This document shows positions 1 to 12,120 of a stretch of 64,000 bases of DNA, piece after piece (positions within the stretch are counted from its first letter, which is position 1; each line of letters opens with the position of its first letter). Below the pieces are notes generated by a model, which saw only the letters and a list, made by a program, of their open reading frames with translations, ran no database searches and was not told the origin of the DNA. This DNA comes from Tetrastigma voinierianum (lineage: Eukaryota; Streptophyta; Magnoliopsida; Vitales; Vitaceae), in assembly GCA_016808115.1 (NCBI GenBank), contig JAEQBH010002431.1, forward strand, positions 1 through 64,000. The letters run 5' to 3'. The position numbers and the translations under genes were made by a program.

Positions 1-384
1 ATTTTCTATTGATGGTATACTTATAGTTATAGCTTTAACCTCCTTTGTTCTCATTGTTATCCCTTTAAACCATTTATTAAAAATTTTATTAGATTTTTAT
101 GTTTCATTTAGGACTCCATTAAACATGCTCTTACATTTTTTGTAGTAAATTTCTATTTCTGAGTATCTTTAGAAATAAAAATATATGGTGTCATTTATAA
201 TTAATTAATTAGATTGAATTAGATGTTCGTTTGATAAGACAAAGTCTCCTAAATTATTTGAATTTTAAATGAAAATTGATTTCTATTTTATGTAATAAAC
301 TATATCTAAATTCCAAATACTTTTGTGTGTCAAATAAATTGCTACTCAATTATGTCTCTAACTCTTATAAGTACTCAAGCTAAA
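1..384 (+). other. RLP intron copy, 5' portion
   Basis: The first 330 bases match the donor-proximal part of the introns at 1224 and 4371 (shared word attttctattgatggtata, then runs of t-rich sequence in the same order). The exon it belongs to must end just left of the window. There is no coding potential. Confidence 0.65.
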
Positions 385-897
385 ATTATGCGTGTCAGGG
401 TGATGAACTTTAGTTCTTAGCCCGTGAATTCGACTGACGAAATCGGTAGATCGCAGAAGAGCCTTCTCTCTACTGTTTGAAAATGTCGAAATGATCTTCT
501 TTCAAATGAGATATTGTCCTTTTTATAATTTGGATGCGTGTCTCCGTGCATATGTGTACCACTTTACTTTCACGAGTCCGTTCTTTCGAAAGATTTATTT
601 CGTCCAGTTCGTTTAAATTTTCTTATATAGACACGCTTTAAATTATTTTACGACTTTCAGTTACATCGTTTTTAAGAATTAAATCGATTGCGTCATGCCG
701 AAAAGCGTGAAATTCTTTACATATATGAATTTGATGAAATTGAATGAGTAGCACTACACATTTTGTGACCAGATCTATGTTGAGATCGTTTAGTCAAATC
801 CGATATCTAGAAATTTTTTGGTTTTCAACACGTAGTATATGATGATTTGCAGATTTTGCCACTTTTTGAAAAAACGGAATTTTTCTCGGGCTTTACA
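385..897 (-). repeat. Truncated chromovirus LTR inside an RLP intron
   Basis: This block is richer in CG than the flanking intron and interrupts the intron homology. Its right end (about 800-897) reads gatatctagaaatt, then agattttgcc, then ctcgggctttaca. That is the same series of words that closes the antisense LTRs at 3573, 8073 and 34344. The RLP intron resumes directly at 898 (agcatggatgattaat, matching 3902). Only about 500 of the usual 2,000 LTR bases remain, so the left boundary is approximate and no target duplication is recognisable. Confidence 0.6.
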
Positions 898-1134
898 AGC
901 ATGGATGATTAATCCTGGTACTAGTAATCCAATATTTAAAATAATTACTATTTTATTGTTACTAGAAAAGACAAAAAAAAATGACTATTCTCAATATTTA
1001 TGTTTATTAATGCATAAAGAATAATATTTTTTTCTTTAAACTAATTGTTTTTTAATGCATTTATTTTCTTTTACTATTTTATCATTTTTTTGTGCATAAT
1101 TTTTTAATTAGTAAATATTTTTTACTCTTGTTAG
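898..1134 (+). other. RLP intron copy, 3' portion with acceptor
   Basis: It aligns with 3902-4151 (gcatggatgattaat, gcataaagaataat, ttaattagtaaatattttt) and ends in a T-rich tract and the AG at 1133-1134. Confidence 0.6.
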
Positions 1135-1223
1135 AATTCTAAATTGATGGGAAAATTGCCAAAGCGGTTGGGTGAAGCTTTAAACATTTGGAAGTGTTAG
1201 ATCTTTAGATAATCAATTATAAG
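1135..1223 (+). pseudogene. RLP LRR exon fragment
   Basis: This segment encodes an LRR tail (LMGKLPKRLGE, then a degraded LDL..NQL) and ends at a donor, aag/gttagtt. It is the paralogue of the second half of the exon at 4152-4370 and lacks that exon's GSIPSSLE start, so it is a partial or decayed module. Confidence 0.65.
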
Positions 1224-4151
1224 GTTAGTTACTCACTTCATTAAATTTTCTATTGATGGTATACTTAAGATTTTTGCTTCAACCTCTTTTATTCCCATGG
1301 TATAACTTTTAAACTATTTTATTATGAATTTTTATGTTTATTTAAGACTCCATCAAACAAGCTCTTACATTTTTTTTATGGAAAAGTTTACTATTTCAAT
1401 AAGAGTATCTTTAGAAATAAAATATATGAATGTCCTTTTTAAAATTAATTAGATTAGATTAGATATCCACTAATAAAATTGAAGTCTCTTAATTATTTAG
1501 ATTTAAATGAGAGTGAATTTTTTATTTTCATGTAATAAACCATAAATAAATTCAAAATACTTTGGCTTATTATCAAAAAGAGTTAATATTAATTATTAAT
1601 CCTATAATCTTATAACATTATAAAAATAGATTATTATGTTATGTGTGACACCGAGGGCCGGTCGGGTTGTGCCGTCGACAGCGAATCTAGTGGATGTCGG
1701 GTTCTGGACGCGTAATCGGACGAGTCTCCTTTGTATGCGGGAGCTACCCAAATGAAAACACGCATATGCATTTAAGCGATTGTATATCAATATATCAATC
1801 ACGTAGATATCTGACCACTTGGGCCCCTGGCAAATACTCATAATACATACTAACTATGAATCCAACTATATACCAAATAGTTACAGAGTTACAATATTCT
1901 CAATCTTATACAATACATATATTAAAATTAGACATTTCAATACATGTATATATTATCGACAACCCGCAACGGCTTTCTTCTAATCCTCAATCCACTAGGG
2001 CCAGCGTCCCTACGCACGCTCACATGCAGGAAAAATAATATCCCTCGGCGGGGTGGCTTTAATCTTCCCGATAGTGAGTCGCTAAGTGGGCTGCCTCTCC
2101 ACCTAAGTGCGGTCACGATGTTCCAAAATAAACATACATTCAAGCAAATGCATGATCCTACTTGAATGTCTGCATGATAACTGGATCGAATCCCCACCGA
2201 CTCCATCACACTCGCCTAAGCCTCGTATGAAATTATTATTTTGTTTGTTTATGGACAACCCCTCAGTGTGTATATATCGATTAGGCGTCAGACGATTGAT
2301 ATTTTTAATTTGGACTACCCTCTAGATAATTAATATTTTTAGACAACCCTCAGAGCCCAGTTTTCTCTAGACTCATCTCATGCACCTCCTTTATAGTCCT
2401 AGAATTGTTCCGGTCTGTATAAAATGCATCTATCTGGATTCAATCTGATCCCCAGTGTGTAAATATATAAACTTGTCGTATATTTCTAAGCAATCAGATT
2501 CACACAATCATGTCATGTAGAGATTCTCATTTCATAAATCAAAATTAGCTTACTTGGTACAATGATCAAACCACGAGCAATTTAATTTAAATCACTCGAC
2601 CAAACACATATTTTCACAAAAATATATTTTGAGAACACTGTTTCGGGAATAGTGAAACCCTCAGTTACTATTCCCGAAAATTCACAAATCATCGGTTCAC
2701 TTAGTGAACCCGGGTTTCACGGCCATTTCCGGCCCTATGCATATCCCAATACAATTCATTTCATAATTTATGAATTTAGCACCCCATACTTGACCCAAAT
2801 GATCCTGATTTGCAAATTCAAGATTTCCAACAATTCGGTCCCAGAGTTTTGGGATGGGTCAAGCAACCCCTCACGGCATCATTCGGCTCAAACATCGAAA
2901 AAGTACTTGAAAGAACTAAAACCCAAGTAGGAGAAGAAACCCTGCCGGAGTTTGAGGAAACTCCCACTAAATCTGAATGCCCACACGAGGCCCTCTCGTG
3001 TAGAGCGGTTCTCCTTCTTGTCGAGACCCCCTCAGACGGTGGATCACGCAGTAAATCTAGAGAGAAGTATGGCGATTCTCTGCACAAAACTCAAATTTTA
3101 GATCTCTTTTGTAGTCCCACACTCCTTTCCCCACGTTTTCTCTTGTTCTTATTTGGAGAAGACACACTGTAGTACTTTTTTGTCCTTTAGTTCATTTAAT
3201 TAAATTTCAAAATGACGCCTATGTCCTTTTTTTCCCACGCTTGGCGATTCGTATGCCGGTAGTCGATTTAAGCCGTTTTACCTGCTACATCCTTATGGAA
3301 CATGGTACTTGTTATATCTTGACTTTTCGTCGCATTGAAAATGGATTTTCTGACATCCGGCAGAAGTGATACCTCGAAAAAACGTGTAAATTTTGGTATC
3401 TCGAATTCTACAAAATTTTACGTGCTAGCTAGATTTCATGGGCGATTCTGCGATTAATCCAGTTTCGTCATCCAAGAGATCTAGAATAAATTCCGGATTT
3501 TTAACCGAAATTCTGATTTAATGTCGAAATTACAGTTTCATACTTTTAATAAATTAAATTTCTGGGTCTTACATTATGTTTTTATATCGAAGAAAGAATG
3601 TATCACTACGTAGTTTTATTCACCAACACATGAAAGAATAATCATTTTCCAATTGTGTAAAATTTAGATAACTATAATAATTTATCATTAAACTAGTAGT
3701 TTGTGAATAAATAGAAAAATCACTTGAAATTAAAATAATTGTTTGGCTAAATAATTGTCTTCATTGCTAAAATTATAAATTATATTTTGATAATTTGGTA
3801 ATTTTCTTTTCACTCTTATAGTTTTTATTTTTATTTTCTATCATTCTCTTATTGAACTATTGCTTTGTTTTAAATATTATAGTTTATTTATTTGAAATAT
3901 TCGCATGGATGATTAATCTAATGCTATTCTTTAATATTGAAATAAAATTACTTTATTTCATTGTTACCGGAAAAAAGACAAAAAAAGGACCATTCTCACT
4001 ATTTGTATTTTATTATTGCATAAAGAATAATGTTTTTCTCTTTGAACTAATTGTTTGTGAATGCATTTATTTTCTGTTACTATTTTTTTATCAAATTTGT
4101 TTATTGCATAATTTTTAATTAGTAAATATTTTTTACTCTTTCTCATTACAG
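1224..4151 (+). other. RLP intron interrupted by a solo LTR
   Basis: The donor gttagttactc is at 1224 and the acceptor ctcattacag ends at 4151. Without the LTR at 1644-3573 and one copy of its target duplication the intron would be about 1.0 kb. It is homologous to the introns on both sides. Nothing else is coded in it. Confidence 0.7.
1644..3573 (-). mobile_element. Solo LTR of a Ty3/Gypsy chromovirus, antisense to the RLP gene
   Basis: This 1,930-bp LTR begins tgtgacacc and ends gggtcttaca, with TG...CA termini. It has a perfect 5-bp target duplication, ttatg, at 1639-1643 and 3574-3578. Its internal order (gtctcctttgt near the left end, subrepeats around 2255-2350, gttactattcccgaaa, cctcgaaaaa, gggtcttaca) matches the LTRs of elements 1 and 2. 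No internal domain is present, so LTR-LTR recombination removed the body. It sits inside an RLP intron and would not by itself have disrupted the reading frame. Confidence 0.9.
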
Positions 4152-4370
4152 GTTCAATTCCAAGCTCATTGGAAACTTTTGCAACACAATCTTTGGATTT
4201 GAGTAATAATAACTTGAATGGAAGTTTCCACTGAGATTATCGATGGGCCCGAAGCACGGTCCCAAGTCTACGCTAATTTGAGGGAGTTATACTTGTTTGA
4301 TAATCAATTGATGGGAAAATTGCCAAATTGGTTGGATGAAAGTTAGATCTTTCTGATAATCAATTACAAG
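4152..4370 (+). pseudogene. RLP LRR exon
   Basis: The exon starts after ctcattacag and ends caattacaag/gttagt. It encodes GSIPSSLETFATQSLDLS, then NNNLNG, and later LRELYLFDNQLMGKLPNWL. Both junctions fall in the Gly codon of the LxGxIP motif (phase 1), so the exon is an LRR cassette that joins in frame to the next one. A stop and frameshifts (near 4233 and 4345) break it. Confidence 0.78.
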
Positions 4371-4990
4371 GTTAGTTACTCACTTCATTAAATTTTCTAT
4401 TGATTATATACTTATGATTTTAGCTTCAACATCTTTTATTCTCATGATATACTTTTTTTAAACTATTTATTAATTTTATTATGAATTTTTATGTTTATTT
4501 AAGACTCCATTAAACAAGTTCTTACATTTTTGTGGTAAATTTTACTATTTCTATTAGAGTATCTTTAGAAATAAAATATTTGAATTGTCCTTTGTAAAAT
4601 TAATTAATTAGATTAGATATTTCACAGCAAAATTAAGTCTAAATTATTTGATTAAATGAAAATTGATTTCTATTTTCTTGTAACTATAACTAAATTCAAA
4701 ATACTTTGGTTTATTTTAAAATAATTAATATCCAATTCTAAATCCTTCTAGTCTTATAACATTATCGAAATAAATTATTCTATTTTACGGTTATATATCG
4801 AAAAAGAAAAAAAAAGATATCCCTCGACTATTTTTATTCATAAACGCTTGAAAGAATAATCATATTTCTTGCTTTTAATTCCTTAAATTAATTTCTTCAT
4901 GCATTCATTTGTTATGTTATTTACTATTTTATTCTTAATTTCTTACATAATTTTAATTAAGACATATTACTTTACTTTTGATCATTATAG
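4371..4990 (+). other. RLP intron (uninterrupted copy)
   Basis: A 620-bp AT-rich intron from gttagttactc to atcattatag. It is the reference copy for the two interrupted introns upstream; all three share long stretches in the same order. Confidence 0.75.
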
Positions 4991-5785
4991 GTTCAATTCC
5001 AAATCTCATTGGAAACATTTCCAACTTATACAGTCTAAATCTTCGAAACAATCGGTTGAGTGGAACTCTGACAAAACAACATTTTTGGAAGTTAAGTAAC
5101 TTGGATGATCTAGACATAGACTCCAATTCTTTCCGTTTGGATGTGTTAGTTCAATTGGATCTTACTTTCGATTGAAATATCTTGTTGTAGGTTCATATCA
5201 CATAGGTCCTACATTTCCGGCAACCCGATGCCGAAGGATCTCGATATCTTGAAGTCTCTCGTGCTAGCATTTCAAGTAGTATTCAAATTGGTTTTGGAAT
5301 ATTTCTTCTATCTGCCCGATACTTAATTCTTTCTCACAATCGGTTACAAGGCGATTACAAATTCAAACATAGGCAGAATTCCTCTGACTTGTATTTCCTT
5401 TCTCTTTCGGGTAATTAGGTCTTGAGGACCATCCGGACTGTAGGGCATCTCACCTCTCTTGAAATCATTGATTTTCAAGCAATAATTTGACTAGAAGCAT
5501 TCCTTCTACCATAAGCAATTATACAGCCTAATTATTTCTAGACCTTAAATAACAATTTGTCTGGGATGATACCAAAGTCGTTGGATCAGTTGCAACTACT
5601 CAAATCACTACACCTAAACCTGACGAGCTTTCGGAGAGCTCCTCATCTTTGCAAAATTTATGATTTGGATGTCCTTGATCTCAGTTACAATAACTTATCG
5701 GGTCAGATTCCTACTTGGATTGGAATTGCTTTCTCGAATCTTGTAATTTCTGAGCTTGGTCGAATATGTTTTTACGAAGAACTTC
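4991..5785 (+). pseudogene. RLP main LRR exon, 5' part (left of element 1)
   Basis: The exon starts at the phase-1 acceptor and encodes GSIPNLIGNISNLYSL, NNRLSG, a degraded run of LRRs (ILSHNRLQG, NNLSGMIPKSLDQLQLLKSL, LDVLDLSYNNLSGQIPTWIG) and FSNLV, the start of the LRR before the island domain. Several frameshifts and stops occur between about 5175 and 5560. The last five bases, acttc, are the target duplication of element 1, and the codons continue correctly at 25007. Confidence 0.82.
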
Positions 5786-8073
5786 TGTGGCTAACGGTCG
5801 GGTGGCTACGTCAGCCAGCGGAATACTTTCGTGAATCTTGAGGTGACTGGGCATTTTTCATAATCGGGTAGAGTCTCCTTTGTACGGGGAGCTCTACCCA
5901 ATTACAGTACATGCATATACCTGTCCCAAACAATCAAATATATGCAATATATATCCAATACGGCCACTTGGGCCCATAAACAGTACTCAAAACACATAAA
6001 ATCAAATATCACAACTATTCTCCAATTGTCTCCCAATAATTCAATAGTTGATTACACTTTTATACAAACATATATTAAAATCTACAATTCTAATACATGT
6101 TATGTCCAAAACCATCAAACCTAAGCAGAAGCTATTCAAAATAACCTCTAAATGAGTTGTCTTCTCGAACACCCCTGTACCTGAAAAATATAATCCCTCG
6201 ACGGGGTGAGGCTAATTCGATAGTGGAATCACCACCCAAATGGGTTACTCCGCTAAGTGCATATCTGATGCTCAAAGTAAACCACGCATAAAGTAATCGT
6301 GATCTGCTTGAATGTCTACATGATCACCCCATGTCACGAGTCCTCAGGCTCACTCACACTTGCCCTAAGCCATGTATGAAAATAATCATTTTCAAAACAA
6401 AGCCTATTGTTCTTGAAAATATACGAACGTGTCGGTAAAAATATGGGACTACCCTCAGGAGTGAATTGGTTGAGTAGAGCTTTGCAGGCTTGATTCTTGG
6501 TCCTCATCCAGGAAATGATCTGTTGGCCCGTCACTGACAATTCTCAGGAATATAATCTGTGAAATTCCTTTGCCAGCCATATCGGATTTTACAAAATACC
6601 TTGTCATGCACTCACACCTAATTCTAGGTTACCCGGTGCATATGAAAATGCGATATACCATTTCAAAATCATTTACACAATATGTGAATATGCATATTTT
6701 TCAATCAACTACAATTACACACATGTAATTCCACACATCAATCATCACCCAAATTAGCTCACTTGAGCAAATCATAAATTTCATCTCCAATGGCTTATAC
6801 AAACACAATTTAATTCCATATAATTGTGTCATTTTGTTAACACATTAAGCATTAACCCATTAATTCCTTGATCGACCAACTCTCCAAATTAATCTCTACA
6901 CATACCAAGCCATTCAATTCACACAATTTCATAACAAAACACATGGACATTTATGGCCCATTTCACCTGAGCAGGACTATTTTAACGAGTCCGGAAACCC
7001 GGCATTGGGGCGTCACGGGCGGCCACTGTCAGCTCTCGGTTTCACTTTTTTGGAATCGAATTTCTTACCATTTGGGTCTTATACTCACCGAAATAGAATT
7101 TAATGCATAAATTCCAACATAAACCACATGAGTTTGGGCTTCACGGATTATCCCATATGTCCAAAAAATTTCCATAATTAGGTCCATGTTTTGGGACGAT
7201 CAAGCAAACCCATTCGGCATTTTTTCATATCAAGCATGCATTTAATCTGAAATTTTCCACCACAACGGCCAGCTAATTTCTGAAGGAGTCACGACCATCT
7301 CATATTGGGTTAAAAGAATTAAATCAATTCGATCCCAAGCTTTGGGGCCAGATCATGTTTTTCAGTTCAAGGCCTCGGCTTACTTAAAACATCGAAAAAC
7401 ACTTAAAATGGGGAATAAAACACAAGTAGGAGAAACCCGTACCTCTTGGAGTTTGTCAAAACTCACAATCAGGAGTCCGCAGTAGCACACCGCTCCGCGT
7501 AGAAACGTTTTCCTTCTCGTAGAAGGCCGTAAACGGTTGGATCTTGTGTATTCTAGAGAAGTTCTCTATCTCTACAAAATCCTGCCAGTAGCTCTTTGGA
7601 AAATCGGAGAATCACTCCCCGTTTTCCCCTTTTCCAGCCACTGCATCATTTTGCCTTTAATGAGAGAGATGACACTGTAGCAATTTTCGTCATCTAGTGA
7701 CTTAAAACAACTTCTAAAATGACCCTTATGTCCCTCTTTTACCAGAATTGATATTCGGCACTATCTCGGCCGTCCATTTTCATCATTTCTCTACTCATAC
7801 CACTTATGGTACATGAGTACATGCTATATGAGACTTTCGTCGCGCCAATCGTTTTACGGCTGAAGCAGCGATGCCTCGAAAATGTAGCGACTCAATTTGT
7901 CTCGGAAAATTACGAGAATTTTACGTGCTAACTAGATTCGAGGCTTGATTCAAACGGTGCCAATCAGTTTGTCATCAGGGATCTAGAGAATTAATTCTGG
8001 ATTACAACGAAGTGATTTTGTAATCAAATTACGATTTTGCCATATTCGAAATTGGAATTTCTCGGGTCTTACA
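5786..8073 (-). repeat. Element 1 3' LTR (left copy)
   Basis: It is 2,288 bp from tgtggctaacgg to cgggtcttaca. Its length matches the right copy (about 2,297 bp). The minus-strand purine tract directly follows its right edge. Confidence 0.88.
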
Positions 8074-8091
8074 TTCTCCTCCTTAAAGGAA
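8074..8091 (-). other. Polypurine tract of element 1
   Basis: The plus strand reads ttctcctccttaaagg. The minus strand is a purine-rich run ending in gagaa immediately before the LTR TG, which is the plus-strand priming site. It matches the tract of element N at 19207-19221. Confidence 0.8.
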
Positions 8092-8211
8092 TTTCGTCCA
8101 AGAAATTCAGACGATCATAATCACTCACATGCATATGCAGACTCTATTATGCGTGTAAGCTAGTCATTAAATTTTAAACGACTAAGCTGCGTCTTAATAC
8201 GTCAACACAAA

Positions 8212-8323
8212 GGGATAAGTGGCCCGCATCGTGTCCTCACGCTCCCACGTGTACTTCTCCACTCCATAGTGTCTCCATAGTACCAACACTAGCCTCACGG
8301 TTTTGCGTCGCAAAGCGCTTGCT
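8212..8323 (-). pseudogene. Chromodomain of element 1 integrase
   Basis: The minus strand reads LRRKTVRLVLVLWRHYGVE followed by TWEREDTMRATYP. This is the chromodomain of plant chromoviruses (pattern LRxKxxxxVxVxWRxHxxEExTWE, ending MRxxYP). It lies 120-250 bp before the 3' LTR, its usual place at the C-terminus of integrase, where it binds modified histones and directs insertion. It is one of the best-preserved coding stretches here. Confidence 0.8.
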
Positions 8324-10006
8324 CCTTGACTATCCCGATGATGCCTGTTGGTCCTCGCCGAAGGTTATCGTGTCGACCTCAATCTTGTCCCCAATCCACC
8401 ACATGAAATTTGGATTTGGAGTATATTTCGGGCATGGAGGCGTGAAATGCCTCGTGGACACACGACATCTTTGGCGTGGCAGCTAGCCGTGCCTTAGCGA
8501 TTGCCCATCCTCTCTAGTATCTCGAAGGGCGATAAACCTCGTGATAGCTTCGCGCTTCTTAGAGACGACCACTCCTCTCGTGGATTCACCTTCAAGGCGT
8601 GATCACCAACCTGAGCCCTAAGGGTCGTCGCACATCTACATAGCTCTTTTGCGGGCTGCGGCCCGTGAGAAAACGCTATCGTATCAAGCTCACATTCTCG
8701 GAGGTGTCTCTGTCCGGTCGAGGACCGGTGATGGAGTTCTCCGCCCCTCGGTCGACATATGATGATCTACATTGGCCTCCCCACACAATGTCTCATATGG
8801 TGCCATTCGTATACTCGTGATAACTATTGTTGTGAAGTAGGAATTCCACTAAGGGCAATTATCCTCCTACCACTATGACCCAGGGACACATGCTCCACAG
8901 CGTGTCCTCTAACCTATGTATAATCAGATCTGTGTATAACCTACCTGACCCTTGCTTGGTGTGTAAGCGCTAACCTCTCCAAGGTCCACGATCAACGACA
9001 ATCCAATGAAACATCCAACTTAGTCCATGTCATGAATGGCATCCATATCACGAGCCATGGCTCGACAACCTGTGCAATTTCAAGGGGTATCAGACCTCGA
9101 GTCACCCTGAGCTCACACCACTCGACTCTAAGTCTGCGTGATAACCATGTGGATGTGTTTCATCTCGAGTCACTCCAGAGCTCCTCACTCCAACTCTAAG
9201 TCTACGTGATAGTATGTCAGGTGTGTTTTCATCTCGGGCAACATAATTCTTAGGCTTACACTTCAAGCCTATTACATTCTCTTGAAAGTGGGATATCTCT
9301 AGGGTTTCTTACACTCTACTCGAGTTCTCACATGAGGATTCTGACCACTTTTGCTTTGCCCAGTACCTCTAATTACTTTTCACCTCTTGAATCGAGACTA
9401 GGTCTTCATTAGACGTAGTCTCAAGACAAACTCAGCCCTCACTCACGAGAGTGGTGAATGACCGTGCTAGTGCCCACACCCAGGCTCGGCGCGATGTTGC
9501 AGGTGCACCTGGCGATAATGCCATAACGTGACACCACATCCCGGGGTCCAGTGACGAGATCTCGGAGATCTCTCGCTCCTTAATCCGGAGCCTATCGGGT
9601 CAGCTCTCACCACACATCTAGGGAAGAACATCTATACTGGCTTCTCTAAGGCCTTAACTCTAAGCCCAATCCCAGGTCCGTCGGGTCATGCCGGCCAGGC
9701 TAAGGTCCCGGTGTTGGCCCGACTCGAGGGTTGTCGGCGCTCATCCATGTCAAGCTTGACAATCAAGCAAATAGGTCTACCACCTAAGGTCCTGCAGCTC
9801 ATTGCGCAGTCGATCGTCACGACTTGACCCACACTGCGGCCCCTCGCTGCATATGTGTTCTTTGGAAGTGCTTGTATAGCACCCAGATGGCTTGGTTCCT
9901 CAACCTCACTAGGAGTGTGGAGGAATGGCTGTATACTCTCTCTGTCCTACGGCTAACTGGGATTGCACATTGTCTCTAGAATCTTGGGATCCTGTCTGCA
10001 GGCGTC
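8324..10006 (-). pseudogene. Degenerate integrase region of element 1
   Basis: On the minus strand, 8780-8840 encodes NNSYH and then a MAPYETLCG stretch. It matches the C-terminal part of the Gypsy integrase core (NNSYxSSIxMAPYEALYG). Upstream (8850-10006) the sequence is too frameshifted for me to assign the HHCC zinc finger and the acidic triad. The spacing between RT and chromodomain fits RNase H and integrase. Confidence 0.65.
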
Positions 10007-12120
10007 TGTGAAACCCCAGAAAATCAAGATTTTAGATAAAAGGAGCAAAATAGTAATTGGTAATCTGAAATTTTCTAGATCTCGGATGTGGCTTGGGACT
10101 CTCAGTTGAACTCGTCTCACGAAATTTAGCTCTGCGTCGAATTTTGTTAGATTAAGTGGTCGAAATTCAACGTTTTTCGAACGTGAGGTGTCGGGATGAC
10201 ACATGGCAAAGATAAGGGGATGCCACTTGGCATCTAGGAATGTATAGACCTTTGCGAGAATGCATGTGGTGCACTTGAAAGAATGGCTCACAATGAGCCA
10301 TGTGAGAAAAGAATTCCGTAGTCGTATGGAGCCGTGTAAGTGATGATGTCATAAAGTGAAATTGCCAAACCAAAGAAAATGCATGTGAAAAAAGGCTACA
10401 TCTTGGTTTGAGGAAATGAGAGCCCAATTCTCCGTGGCCGGATGGTGATTGCTCAAGGGAGAGAAAATGGGGAGAAATGCAAAGAGAAAAGAGAAAAAGA
10501 TAGAGAAATGAAGAGAAAATGAGAAGAGAAAATGAGAAAAAGGAAAGAAAAGCAAAAAGGAAGGAAAAGAAAGGAAAGAAGGAAAAAGAAAGGAGAGAAT
10601 CCGTAGAGAGAAAAGGAAGGAAATGAGAAGGAGGAAGGAAATGAGGATTTTCCGGGGTTTGAAGCGATCGGCGTTCGAAGTTCGAGTACTAAAGTTGGTG
10701 CGCGATTAGGATCTGCGATGTGGACACGAAAAGTTGGAGTTCGATATTTCGAGAGATAGGATATTTTCTACTTGGTTTATTTTGCTTTAAAGGCTTTATA
10801 ATGGTAGGGGTTGCTTGTGGGAGGCCATGAGAGGCCATGTAAATTAGTTCCAAGCTTTGGAATTAAAGGGTATGAATTTTATGACCGGTTTCACACAGTC
10901 ACCGACTGTGGGAGTTAGGGTTTGGACTAGAAACCGAAAGTTTCTAGGTGTGGTGGTTTGTTGTTGTTGTGAAAATGATGCTTGGAACCGGATTGGTTCA
11001 TGTTTGCGAAGGGGCCGTGAGGTACCCTATTGAATGGTCCTAATTTTGAGACCTTGTTGTGTGTTATGGCTTGCTTGAATAACATGCTAAGTGTGGAAAT
11101 GTGATATTGATGCATGCTTTTTAATGTATTAATATATTTTGCATGGAGGTAGATTATATGTATGAATTATAATTGTCCATGGTATGTAAATGTTTCATGT
11201 AGTGCTCATTCATGCATGTAACATGAGAAAATCACATTGACATCATGCATTTCATATGCACGACCACATCCGCGTCGGTCGGGTGTGGAGTGCGAGTAAG
11301 GTTTGATAAACCGGTGTTGGTGAGTGGGTCGTGAGCTCGGGAAAATAGGACAAAATCAAGTAAAGATCTGAAGTATATAAATAATCAAAATGATAAATTG
11401 CATGTTTTGGGCGGAGGCGAGTTGGGGTAGATCCCGGGGTGAAAGTCCAGTTTACTCACGGTTAGACATGAATCAGAAGCGATGTAAGTTCGTAGAAATG
11501 TTGAAAATGGATGAAGTCACTCACATTGTAGCTAGAAATCCGTTGCATAAAATAAAGGAAAAAAAATCAAAATCAGGTTTTCGAGCAAATAAAATCGAGG
11601 TGTCCAATGGTTTAGTCATGGCGTTGCGGATGTGTTTGGGGCTTACGCTGCATTCCAAGTGTGAGGGAGCTCATTGACTCGGTCATTGGCATGAGGGGTT
11701 GCATCTCATGACGTTATGTGCATTTCATATAGAGAATAATTGTACGGAGTGTGATTGATTGTTTATATATGCCATCAGATATGCATTTTAAAGTGGAGTA
11801 ACTTTAGAGGAGAATTTTCTACTCGCTCACACTCGTCATGACCCCCTTTCAGTAATGTGGACTATCCAGTGAGATAAGACGAGTGTGGGTAGCTTTCTTG
11901 AGAAGAAGCCGAAATGCCAGCTGAGTAAATATTTTGTAATATGTATAAATCTTTTGTAAAATGCATATGGAAACTATAATAATATAGTTGGATTATTTTG
12001 TTTGGCGAGTATGGATGTATCGTCACGAGGCTATTTTACTAAAGTGGTCTCAGAACACGAGACATACAGAATCTCCGCAGTCGATGGTAGTCAACTGACA
12101 CTCGATTCGTGGGCGCCACA
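10007..12120 (+). mobile_element. Solo LTR nested in element 1 pol
   Basis: This 2,114-bp block begins tgtgaaaccccagaa and ends gggcgccaca. It interrupts minus-strand pol: integrase lies on the left, RNase H/RT on the right. Its closing words (ggtagtcaactgac, then a ggcgcca-type end) resemble the 3' end of element N's 5' LTR (16936-16963), so it is a diverged relative in the plus orientation. A GA-rich tract occupies 10450-10640. The flanks (gcgtc on the left, caatc on the right) show no clean target duplication. Confidence 0.65.
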
